Shown piece after piece: positions 1 through 5,205 of a stretch of 9,986 nucleotides of DNA. Numbering within the stretch: position 1 is the stretch's first letter; each line of letters starts with the position of its first letter. The DNA comes from Candidatus Thiosymbion ectosymbiont of Robbea hypermnestra (lineage in GTDB: Bacteria > Pseudomonadota > Gammaproteobacteria > Chromatiales > Chromatiaceae). The notes below the pieces were generated by a model. It searched no databases. It was not told the DNA's origin and saw nothing but the letters and a program-made list of their open reading frames with translations. The stretch is taken from positions 1 through 9,986 of the forward strand of contig JAIZWN010000633.1 of NCBI GenBank assembly GCA_020443945.1, given 5' to 3'. A program made the position numbers and the translations under genes.

Positions 1-121
1 GGATGGTGATGTCGTCCTTGAGCAGCTCGGACAGGAAGCCTTCCAGGACCTCGTGGTTGGCCTTGCTGCGCAGCAGGTGCTTCAGCGCCCAGTCGAAGCT
101 GATGAGTTTTCTGGTGTTCAT
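1..121 (-). CDS. Rpn / PD-(D/E)XK nuclease family putative transposase, N-terminal part only
   Basis: The 40 residues that fit in the window begin MNTRKLISFDWALKHLLRSK and continue with an EVLEGFLSELLKDD stretch. This is the characteristic opening of the Rpn/PD-(D/E)XK putative transposase family, whose members promote recombination or nick DNA. The start is the ATG complementary to 119-121; no clear Shine-Dalgarno precedes it. The gene runs off the left edge, so catalytic D/E-x-K residues cannot be checked and I cannot tell whether it is intact. It lies 115 nt downstream of an addiction-module antitoxin on the same strand. The family call rests on the N-terminal motif alone; these genes are common, often multi-copy and often decayed in gammaproteobacterial accessory DNA. 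Confidence 0.78.
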   Translation of the reverse strand, partial: MNTRKLISFDWALKHLLRSKANHEVLEGFLSELLKDDITI

Positions 122-186
122 TGCGGATTTGCGTGATTCGTCGTTGAGACATTGGGGACCTTGAATTTTTCAAAATGCCCTCAAAT

Positions 187-209
187 CCATAAGCTGGGGT
201 TCGTTCCTC
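187..209 (-). repeat. Short 3'-flank motif, copy 1 of 2
   Basis: This 23-nt stretch matches 1924-1946 at 20 of 23 positions; both copies share CCATAAGCTGG and end GTTCCTC. Each copy sits about 20-30 nt beyond the stop codon of a minus-strand gene (the antitoxin at 236 and the ferredoxin protein at 1964). It may be a shared 3'-untranslated or mobile fragment. Its function is unknown. Confidence 0.3.
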
Positions 210-235
210 TTCCGCTTCCGGATGGAACGAAAACC

Positions 236-460
236 TCACCTTTCAACCCTTTTCCATATTTTTTCAAAGACTTCCTGACCTGACACCGGCTCTACCGACC
301 CTGACCTCATTTCGGTAAGCCGTCGTTTTGCTACAGCCATCCATTTCTTGTCTATTTCCGGTTCCGGCTGATTGAGACTGCGAAGCAATGAATCAAGCAG
401 CAAGGCGCGTTTTTCCACTGGAAGGGATACGGCTTCGTCAATGAGTTCTTTTGTATTCAT
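236..460 (-). CDS. Addiction module antitoxin of the RelB/ParD-like 'Unstab_antitox' family
   Basis: The product has 74 residues. Its N-terminus (TKELIDEAVSLPVEKRALLLDSLLRSL) is the typical helical opening of the putative addiction module component family, followed by the usual Pro/Glu-rich hinge (NQPEPEID), a W at residue 40, an RRLTEM helix and a Val/Phe-rich C-terminal tail that in relatives wraps the toxin. Family members neutralise a RelE/ParE-type toxin and usually repress their own operon. The length is normal for the family. The usual partner, a RelE/ParE toxin gene immediately downstream, is absent: the next 115 nt are non-coding and then an Rpn-family gene begins. The antitoxin therefore looks like an orphan. 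No good Shine-Dalgarno precedes the ATG at 458-460. Confidence 0.78.
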   Translation of the reverse strand: MNTKELIDEAVSLPVEKRALLLDSLLRSLNQPEPEIDKKWMAVAKRRLTEMRSGSVEPVSGQEVFEKIWKRVER

Positions 461-482
461 TTGTGTTGATTTGCGGATGAAT

Positions 483-509
483 GATGCGGTTCGTTTCGCT
501 CACTGCATC
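483..509. repeat. REP-like hairpin (GATGC / GCATC)
   Basis: The sequence GATGCGG, a TTCG-rich loop, then CTGCATC forms a small stem-loop 5 nt beyond the stop of the ferredoxin-gene remnant at 515-577. It resembles a common gammaproteobacterial intergenic palindrome of the form GATGCGG...CCGCATC. That resemblance is from memory; only the hairpin itself is seen here. Confidence 0.4.
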
Positions 510-514
510 CTGCG

Positions 515-577
515 CTATTGGTTGTAGGGTGCGGCGCGGTCGATCAGGTCGTCGAGGTCGGGCTCGTCCGGGTTCCA
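515..577 (-). pseudogene. 3'-terminal remnant of a second copy of the large ferredoxin-domain gene
   Basis: Read on the minus strand, these bases encode WNPDEPDLDDLIDRAAPYNQ followed by TAG. That matches the last 20 residues of the 837-residue protein at 1964-4477 at 17 of 20 positions, with the stop codon aligned and the DNA also clearly alike. Nothing upstream of codon W survives: the sequence changes directly into the GCGCGTAGGATGGGT repeat at 579-620. The piece is therefore a truncated paralogue or a recombination scar, not a functional gene. Its divergence from the intact gene (G/D, E/D and V/A changes) argues against a very recent duplication. Confidence 0.75.
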
Positions 578-584
578 GCGCGTA

Positions 585-620
585 GCGCGTAGGATGGGTA
601 GAGGCGCGGGCTCGGGTAGT
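585..620. repeat. YPSYA-type palindromic repeat, left-half unit, copy A
   Basis: This 36-nt unit (GCGCGTAGGATGGGTAGAGG, then CGCGGGCTCGGGTAGT) recurs identically at 4543-4578 and 5895-5930. Its GGATGGGTAGAGGCGCG core is the reverse complement of the right end of the 70-75 nt units at 755, 1379 and 4948. It abuts the truncated ferredoxin-gene remnant, so it marks the breakpoint. 'YPSYA' is my label for the peptide that one frame of the repeat encodes. Confidence 0.8.
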
Positions 621-754
621 TAGTCTAACAAGAAATTATTTTTGCGTCTGGCGAGGTTGACGGTAAAAAAATAACAACCGCCGGGAACTCGCCAGCGCCG
701 ATAGCCGGTCATTTTTTCCGTCGTAGAAATCTATCATTAGGGGTTTTCATGAAT
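621..754. other. Spacer between two repeat units, containing a bulged stem-loop
   Basis: No gene is seen. CTGGCGAG at 648-655 pairs perfectly with CTCGCCAG at 688-695, and the stem extends outward (GCG 644-646 with CGC 696-698) across one bulged T. The interior is A-rich. The spacer may be a miniature insert lodged between repeat halves. Confidence 0.4.
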
Positions 755-829
755 GATGGGTTTCGGCGCGGTTAAGATTATTGGCATACCCAAAGCTCAT
801 TGGCGCGCCTCTACCCATCCTACCGCGCT
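755..829. repeat. YPSYA-type palindromic repeat, copy A (right-half unit)
   Basis: This 75-nt unit begins GATGGGTTTCGGCGCGGTTA and ends CTCTACCCATCCTACCGCGC. GATGGGT and ACCCATC are inverted ends. Near-identical units in the same orientation lie at 1379-1452, 4948-5023 and within 5895-6002. It ends 10 nt before the stop of the BrnA-like antitoxin gene. Confidence 0.85.
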
Positions 830-839
830 TCATGATTAA

Positions 840-1106
840 TTAAACCTGGCCCCTTTTCCTGCTTTGCTTTTCAAGAATTTTTTCTTTAAGCCATAAGTTC
901 ACCAATGTTTCAGGAAGAATTCCCTCCAGTTGAGCGAATTTATCGATATCGCGTGATAGCTCCTTATCAATAAGGATGGTGGTGCGTTGCTTGTGCGGCG
1001 TGGGCGTGAGTCCGACACGGAATGTCGCACGGTCCATATCCGCTTGCGTCACTTTGGGGTATTCATCTTGGTTGTCGAAGGTTGGTGAAGAAGAGAAGTT
1101 GTTCAT
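840..1106 (-). CDS. Ribbon-helix-helix antitoxin, BrnA-like
   Basis: The product has 88 residues when started at MNNFSSSPTF; a longer reading from 1145 exists but would lie wholly inside the toxin gene. The chosen ATG has GAGG 9 nt upstream. A polar N-terminal region (including QADMDRATFRVG) leads to RTTILIDKEL, a predicted ribbon strand, and then two helices ending ETLVNLWLKEKI. That is the layout of BrnA/CopG-type antitoxins, which bind the toxin and repress the operon. The start overlaps the last 44 nt of the toxin gene, giving the toxin-first order typical of brnTA and tight translational coupling. Other RHH antitoxin subfamilies pair with BrnT, so BrnA membership is probable rather than certain. 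Confidence 0.72.
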   Translation of the reverse strand: MNNFSSSPTFDNQDEYPKVTQADMDRATFRVGLTPTPHKQRTTILIDKELSRDIDKFAQLEGILPETLVNLWLKEKILEKQSRKRGQV

Positions 1107-1344
1107 CTTTTTCTGCCTCACGCATAGAAATGACGCGGATTTCATCTTTTGTTTCGGTATGGACGATCACCACGACCTGCTCGCCCAACAACCCGAGCGT
1201 GACCCAACGTTGTTCGCCATAGTCCTGACGATTATCTTCAAACGTGAAGGTCGGCCCCGAGAAAATCCGCTCAGCATCTTCAAAATCCAGCCCATGCTTC
1301 TTCAGGGTAGCTTGACGTTTAGGTTCGTGCCAGATGAATCGCAT
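1063..1344 (-). CDS. brnT: BrnT family ribonuclease toxin
   Basis: The product has 93 residues, the normal length for the family. The N-terminus carries the BrnT signature: W5 and E7, then KKHGLDFEDAERIF (residues about 15-28), matching the usual Kxx(K)HGVxFExA motif. The C-terminal half has VVIVHTETKDEIRVISMREA (residues about 57-76), corresponding to the family's HTExxxxxRIISxRxA segment with the conserved R. BrnT toxins have a RelE-like fold and cleave mRNA to stall translation until neutralised by BrnA. The gene is intact and overlaps its antitoxin by 44 nt. The start ATG lacks a well-spaced Shine-Dalgarno. A 7-bp inverted repeat lies 17-34 nt upstream of the start and could be the autoregulatory operator. 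Confidence 0.88.
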   Translation of the reverse strand: MRFIWHEPKRQATLKKHGLDFEDAERIFSGPTFTFEDNRQDYGEQRWVTLGLLGEQVVVIVHTETKDEIRVISMREAEKDEQLLFFTNLRQPR

Positions 1345-1360
1345 AGACTATTCGGTTTTC

Positions 1361-1378
1361 TCCGGTGTCTTCACCGGA
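1361..1378. promoter_or_regulatory. Candidate operator of the toxin-antitoxin operon
   Basis: TCCGGTG and CACCGGA form a perfect 7-bp inverted repeat around TCTT, immediately upstream of brnT. BrnTA-type operons are autorepressed by the antitoxin, and RHH proteins bind short inverted repeats, so operator function is plausible. A chance hairpin is the alternative. Confidence 0.4.
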
Positions 1379-1452
1379 ATGGGTTTCGGCGCGGTTAAGA
1401 TTATCGACATCCCTAAAGCTCGTTGGCGCGTCTCTACCCATCCTACCGCGCT
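1379..1452. repeat. YPSYA-type palindromic repeat, copy B
   Basis: This unit has the same orientation and length as 755-829, with a cluster of differences in its middle (ATTATCGACATCCCTAAAGC versus ATTATTGGCATACCCAAAGC). Together the two copies bracket the toxin-antitoxin pair as direct repeats. About 80 nt without any visible gene separate it from the next stop codon at 1533. Confidence 0.85.
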
Positions 1453-1532
1453 AGCGTGTTGGGGTTCGCAAGTTTACCCTAACCTACACAGATGAAGATC
1501 CTCTGCGTTTGGTTCAGTGCATTGTCAACCGG

Positions 1533-1781
1533 TTATTTTTTACTTTGCATTTTGTCTGTTTTGAGACTCAAGATCATTGAAAGTGTTTCTTCATTCAAAT
1601 AATCCCCGAGGTCCAGGGTGCTTACCAGGTACATCATGGCTTCTTTTTGTCGGGTTTCCACTCGCTCTACGATGACTTTTTTCAGGTCTCTGCATTTTTC
1701 TTTTGTCGATTCTTCCTGGACGGCATCGATTATTTGGTTGATCCGTTCCAACAGGTGGTGATCGGTTTCCGGGAATACCAT
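1533..1781 (-). CDS. Hypothetical 82-residue helical protein
   Basis: I do not recognise the family. The product starts MVFPETDHHLLERINQIIDA and looks almost entirely alpha-helical, with alternating charged and hydrophobic residues, one Cys (C30), a Met pair (about 48-49) and a basic tail ending KMQSKK. There is no signal peptide or membrane segment. It is probably a real gene because a perfect AAGGAG sits 6 nt before the ATG. It stands alone: three hairpins and the ferredoxin-domain gene lie upstream on the same strand, and a toxin-antitoxin operon lies downstream beyond repeat B. Its base composition is much more AT-rich than the ferredoxin and kor genes, which suggests acquired DNA. Confidence 0.6.
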   Translation of the reverse strand: MVFPETDHHLLERINQIIDAVQEESTKEKCRDLKKVIVERVETRQKEAMMYLVSTLDLGDYLNEETLSMILSLKTDKMQSKK

Positions 1782-1787
1782 TTTGGT

Positions 1788-1793
1788 CTCCTT
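1788..1793 (-). promoter_or_regulatory. Strong ribosome binding site for the 82-residue orphan
   Basis: AAGGAG on the minus strand lies 6 nt upstream of the ATG at 1779-1781. It is the best-formed Shine-Dalgarno among the accessory genes here and supports both the start and the reality of the orphan gene. Confidence 0.7.
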
Positions 1794-1912
1794 TTCTTCT
1801 TCAGTGTCTGGGGTGGCTACGCGAGTAAACGCGAATGGGTCGGAATCGGTCGGTTGATCATTGGCGACTTTTTTGATCTATTTGCGTTCATTTACGGCTA
1901 GATCTTCCGTTC

Positions 1913-1965
1913 ATGGGTTGAACCCATAAGCTGGATTTTGTTCCTCAATCCAGCCCACGCGGGCT
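1913..1965 (-). terminator. Run of three stem-loops after the ferredoxin-domain gene
   Basis: Read away from the stop codon, there are three perfect inverted repeats: AGCCC/GGGCT (1952-1965, touching the stop), CTGGATT/AATCCAG (1931-1953, 9-nt loop) and ATGGGTT/AACCCAT (1913-1927, 1-nt spacer). No U-tract follows, so a classical intrinsic terminator is not proven. A transcript-end or RNA-stability role is the simplest reading. Confidence 0.4.
1924..1946 (-). repeat. Short 3'-flank motif, copy 2 of 2
   Basis: This stretch matches 187-209 at 20 of 23 positions and again lies just beyond a minus-strand stop codon. It overlaps the middle stem-loop of the preceding feature, whereas copy 1 has no such stem. 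Confidence 0.3.
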
Positions 1966-4477
1966 ATTGATTATAAGGCACCGCCCGCTCGATCAGGCCG
2001 TCGAGGTCGGGCTCGTCCGGGTTCCAGGGTTTGCCGGGGTGGATGCAGTCGGCGGGGCAGAGTTCGGCGGCTTCTACGAGTTGGGCGTAGGTGCCGGTTT
2101 TGAGGTCTCCGAGGAGGGCTTGTTTGTCTTCGTTGTAGAGGAAGAGCAGTGGGTTGAGGTTGGTGCAGTCGTTGCAGCTGGTGCACAGGGGGGTGTCGAT
2201 CCAGGGCTCGTCGAAGCCGGAGGAGGGCTGGGGTGCGATGGGTTCGCCGATTTCGCCGTCGTCTTCTTCGACGGGGGGGATTGGGGTTTCTTCCGCGGGC
2301 GGTGGGCTGGTCGGCGTTGCCGGGATGGGGCCGGCGGCGGTGCCGGTCAGGTCCATTCCCAGCAGTTTGTCGGTGAGTCGTTGCATGGCCTCGCCGGCGG
2401 CGGCTTCGCGGACTCGTTCCAGCTCGGCGGTGTGTTCGGCCTGGAGGTGTTGGCGTTCTTCCGCGGCCCGCTCCTGTTCTTCGGCCTGGGTGCGTTCGAT
2501 GGCTTGCTCGACGTAGGGGTTGCGCACGCCGGCTTGTTCTTGGAGGGTGTGCCAGAAGTTGAGCCGGTCCCGACAGGCGAGGATGAGTTCTCGGGAGATG
2601 ACGAGTCGGTGCAGCAGGTTGTTGCCGTCTACGGCCCAGGTGAAGGGGAGTAGCCGGTCGGCTTCTTCGGTGGGGCGGGCCAGGTAGTCGGCGACCGGGA
2701 CCAGGGCGGCCGAGTCGCAGCCCGGCGGGATGATCCGGAAGTGGTCGCGCAGGCGTTCGATGAGGAGGATGTAGTCGGCGAAGGTGAAGGCGAGCTGGGT
2801 TTCGATGACGTTGCCGTTTTCGTCTCGGTAGCGGAAGGGGTGTACCGGCCAGTCGCGGGTTTCTTCGGGGTTTTCGCTGAAGTCCATGCGGGTGGCGGCG
2901 AAGTCTCCGGCCGCCGGGTTGATGCGGAAGAAGGGGTGGGCGCGTCCTTCGATGCCGGCCCCGGCTACCAGCCAGGCGTTGAGGGGAACCAGCGGACTGG
3001 GGGGCCGCAGGCCGGTGGTGATGAGGTTGAGGCTGGTGTGGGTGGCATCCAGGGCGTCGAGGAAGCAGCGCATCAGGTGGCGGTGACGGGCCGCGGAGGA
3101 TTGGGTGACGACGGCCTGGCGGTGGCTGATTCCCAGGTAGCCGAGCTCGGTGCGAAAGGCCTGGAAGGGGTTTTCGTCCGGTCGCGCGCCGGGGTTGTTG
3201 TGGGCCAGGATGCGGATCATGATCTGTACCGGGCGGCCGGAGCTGAGCAGGCGCGAGAAGGATTGGAGGCCGCTGCCGGCGACCCGGTCGGCGTCGTCCA
3301 GGGCGATGATGCTGGGGACGAGGAGGAGTTCTTCCTGGGAGAAGGCTTCCCACTGGAAGTTGTCGAACCAGGGGTCGTGGATCACCGGGTCGTAGATGCC
3401 TTTGATTTCGAGCTGGGCGATGCGTATGGCGGCGAATAGGTCGGCGAGTTTGGCGGCTTCGTGGTCGAAGAGTTCGGTGGCCTTGGCGCAGGGGTCCGGG
3501 TCGGTGAGGTCTTTGGTGTCGCGGCTTTCGGAGAGCCAGTGTCCCGCGACTTTGCCCAGATGGACGAAGCGGACCCGGATGGGGTCCGGTTGCCAAGCCT
3601 CGAGGATTTCGAGGGTGCGCTGGATGCGCTCACGTCGTTCCGGCGGCATTTCCTGGGTGCCTTTGGTGTGGTCCATGACCGCCGAGAGGGCGGCGGGGTC
3701 GAAGCGCTCGCCTTCGGGACCGACGCTGTCGCGGGCCTGGCGCGGCTCGATGGCCTCGTCGGATTTGCCCCATTCCACCTCGAACAGGGCGCGCAGGCCG
3801 CGGATGGATTGGTCGATCTGGGATTGGAACCGGGCCAGGCGCGGGATGACCCGGCTGCGCACGGCGTGGATGAGTAGGTGCAGGGCCGGATAGCGGCCGT
3901 AGCCCATGATCTGGCCTTCGCTGGCGGCGGCCTGGAGCCGGTCCAGGTCTTGCTGGAGGCGCTCGCGGTTGGCCTGGTCCAGGCTGAGGCGGCGTTGCAG
4001 GTCCAGCCCCGCCCCGCGCAGAATCAGGGCGGCCGGCGCGGGTCCTTCGCGTTCCCGCAGGGTCTGGCGCAGGTGGTATTCGAGCCAGTGCAGGTGGTCT
4101 TTGAGGATGCGCGCTTCGTCGTCGCCGGGGGCGAATTCCCGCACGGTTCGGGCGAACCATTCCGCCAGGGGTTGTTCCAGGTCGTCGGCGTCCTGGTGGC
4201 CATCTCCGTCGCCGGGCGGAAACAGGAACAGGGGGTAGGCGTAGCGCAGCTTGGCGGTGTCGCGGAAGGGCTCGAGCAGGGCCGGGAGGGTGTCGTCGGG
4301 CGCCGCTTCGAGCTGGTCCTTCGCCGTGGGTTCGCCGAGGTGGAAGTGGCGCAGGGTGAACATGAGCTCCCGGGTGGCCTTGGCGTCTTTCACGGCCGTC
4401 GGCAGGGCCGGGATGCTCTCGGGTTGCGGTCCGGGGATCTGGGTCCGTTGACCCTTTGCGGCTGGGTTGGTAGTCAT
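1964..4477 (-). CDS. Large ferredoxin-domain protein (unknown N-terminal region, coiled coil, C-terminal [4Fe-4S])
   Basis: The product has 837 residues, started at MTTNPAAKGQ. The frame stays open to 4618, but those extra codons come from a palindromic repeat (NHYPSPRLYPSYA), so I reject the longer start. Residues 1 to about 650 match no family I can name; they contain a segment LLLVPSIIALDDADRVAGSG. Residues about 657-705 are Glu/Arg-rich with coiled-coil character (EEQERAAEERQHLQAEHTAE), and 716-750 are a Pro/acidic linker. The end carries C765-x2-C768-x2-C771 and C807-P, the Bacillus-type single [4Fe-4S] ferredoxin pattern, plus an extra C811. Such a domain shuttles electrons. The KorAB genes on the same strand upstream lack a separate ferredoxin, so this could be their acceptor or scaffold; that is inference. 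No clear Shine-Dalgarno was seen. Confidence 0.85.
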   Translation of the reverse strand: MTTNPAAKGQRTQIPGPQPESIPALPTAVKDAKATRELMFTLRHFHLGEPTAKDQLEAAPDDTLPALLEPFRDTAKLRYAYPLFLFPPGDGDGHQDADDLEQPLAEWFARTVREFAPGDDEARILKDHLHWLEYHLRQTLREREGPAPAALILRGAGLDLQRRLSLDQANRERLQQDLDRLQAAASEGQIMGYGRYPALHLLIHAVRSRVIPRLARFQSQIDQSIRGLRALFEVEWGKSDEAIEPRQARDSVGPEGERFDPAALSAVMDHTKGTQEMPPERRERIQRTLEILEAWQPDPIRVRFVHLGKVAGHWLSESRDTKDLTDPDPCAKATELFDHEAAKLADLFAAIRIAQLEIKGIYDPVIHDPWFDNFQWEAFSQEELLLVPSIIALDDADRVAGSGLQSFSRLLSSGRPVQIMIRILAHNNPGARPDENPFQAFRTELGYLGISHRQAVVTQSSAARHRHLMRCFLDALDATHTSLNLITTGLRPPSPLVPLNAWLVAGAGIEGRAHPFFRINPAAGDFAATRMDFSENPEETRDWPVHPFRYRDENGNVIETQLAFTFADYILLIERLRDHFRIIPPGCDSAALVPVADYLARPTEEADRLLPFTWAVDGNNLLHRLVISRELILACRDRLNFWHTLQEQAGVRNPYVEQAIERTQAEEQERAAEERQHLQAEHTAELERVREAAAGEAMQRLTDKLLGMDLTGTAAGPIPATPTSPPPAEETPIPPVEEDDGEIGEPIAPQPSSGFDEPWIDTPLCTSCNDCTNLNPLLFLYNEDKQALLGDLKTGTYAQLVEAAELCPADCIHPGKPWNPDEPDLDGLIERAVPYNQ

Positions 4478-4542
4478 ATCGATTAGGCAATTGGTGGAAA
4501 AGATGTGATCCGAATTATGTTTCGGTGAGGGTGAATTTTTAA

Positions 4543-4616
4543 GCGCGTAGGATGGGTAGAGGCGCGGGCTCGGGTAGTGGTTTTTGGCGCGGTTTTTCCC
4601 GCGCCGAAACCCATCC
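4543..4616. repeat. YPSYA-type palindromic repeat, copy C (compact form)
   Basis: The unit starts with the same 36-nt left half as 585-620 and 5895-5930, then has a hairpin GGCGCGG (4586-4592) / CCGCGCC (4599-4605) with a TTTTTC loop, and closes with ACCCATCC (4609-4616) complementary to GGATGGGT (4550-4557). It sits 66 nt upstream of the ferredoxin-domain start and may replace that gene's original upstream sequence. Confidence 0.8.
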
Positions 4617-4617
4617 A

Positions 4618-4636
4618 TTAATCCGAATCTAAATCT
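4618..4636. repeat. 19-nt direct repeat, left copy
   Basis: TTAATCCGAATCTAAATCT matches 4888-4906 at 18 of 19 positions. The pair brackets the nested inverted-repeat element at 4678-4873. It could be a duplicated target or the edges of a larger element. Confidence 0.6.
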
Positions 4637-4677
4637 CTAGCGAGACTCCACCTCAGACCTTTAATGCGTGATTTTTT

Positions 4678-4873
4678 GGCTCTCTTACGTCTTGTGTGGG
4701 TAGAAGCTAGCCAGTTTCATCTCAATTTTCTGTAGGGAACGCCCGACCTAGCGTTCCGGGGTTAGGCACAAATTTTTCGGAACGGCAGGTCGGCCGTTCT
4801 CTACAGGGTATGTGGACAAAGCGCGAATAGAGAGAGGCCAATCTTCTCTACCCACAGGATTCGCAAGAGAGCC
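4678..4873. repeat. Nested inverted-repeat (MITE-like) element
   Basis: The outer arms are 4678-4712 (GGCTCTCTTACG...GTGTGGGTAGAAG...AGCC) and 4836-4873, imperfect inverted complements that share GGCTCTCTT and TGTGGGTAGA. The inner arms, 4730-4757 and 4779-4806, match at 24 of 28 positions when inverted (CTGTAGGGAACG...GCGTTCC). A 21-nt loop separates the inner arms. There is no coding potential. The whole 4478-4947 stretch outside this element and copy C contains no gene I can see. Confidence 0.7.
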
Positions 4874-4887
4874 GATTTTTTGTGCAG

Positions 4888-4906
4888 TTAATCCAAATCT
4901 AAATCT
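4888..4906. repeat. 19-nt direct repeat, right copy
   Basis: TTAATCCAAATCTAAATCT is the partner of 4618-4636 (one mismatch), 270 nt away on the far side of the nested inverted-repeat element. Confidence 0.6.
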
Positions 4907-4947
4907 TTAATTCGGGTAGTATCGCTCCAATCCGTAGGATACAGGGT

Positions 4948-5023
4948 GATGGGTTTCGGCGCGGTTAAGATTATTGGCATACCCTAAAGTTCATTGGCGC
5001 GCCTCTACCCATCCTACCGCGCT
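4948..5023. repeat. YPSYA-type palindromic repeat, copy D
   Basis: This unit starts GATGGGTTTCGGCGCGGTTA and ends CCATCCTACCGCGCT, in the same orientation as 755-829 and nearly identical to it. It is the left boundary of an accessory block (exported protein plus IS630 tail) whose right boundary is the copy at 5895-6002. Confidence 0.85.
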
Positions 5024-5088
5024 GTCGGCGACAACCTGCCTGACAGCGAGTTGCGAGGCACTCGATTACAGCGGTCAACCAAGCCTCG

Positions 5089-5140
5089 AAGCGTAACCTG
5101 CCGCGTACTGGCTAGCCAGTACGTGGTCAGGTTGACGCTT
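5089..5140. repeat. 52-nt near-perfect palindrome (cruciform or terminator candidate)
   Basis: The centre, CGTACTGGCTAGCCAGTACG at 5104-5123, is a perfect 20-bp palindrome. The arms continue with AAGCGT-AACCTG on the left and CAGGTTGACGCTT on the right, with small bulges. A T-rich run (CTTTTATT) follows on the plus strand. It lies 66 nt past the stop of the exported-protein gene, in a 182-nt stretch (5024-5205) with no gene I trust. It could be a bidirectional terminator or the end of a mobile cassette. It does not fit the attC core-site consensus. Confidence 0.6.
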
Positions 5141-5205
5141 TTATTAGGCCAAATTCTCCCCGGGGCCACCGTGCCGCTTGGGTATGAATTATATTTACGG
5201 CGCAA

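Noticed and set aside
976..1398. Plus-strand 140-codon frame over the toxin-antitoxin genes
   Set aside because: It lies opposite brnT and its antitoxin, which have clear family motifs; it has none.
1647..1901. Plus-strand 84-codon frame, Phe-rich
   Set aside because: It is antisense to the 82-residue gene, which has the better start and a perfect ribosome site.
1967..4486. Several long frames on both strands within the ferredoxin-domain gene (for example 1971-3596 minus, 2741-3439 plus)
   Set aside because: They are Arg/Pro- or Gly/Val-rich translations typical of alternate frames in high-GC coding DNA.
5089..5140. Integron attC recombination site
   Set aside because: It is palindromic and follows a gene, but the outer boxes do not match RYYYAAC/GTTRRRY and no integrase is present.
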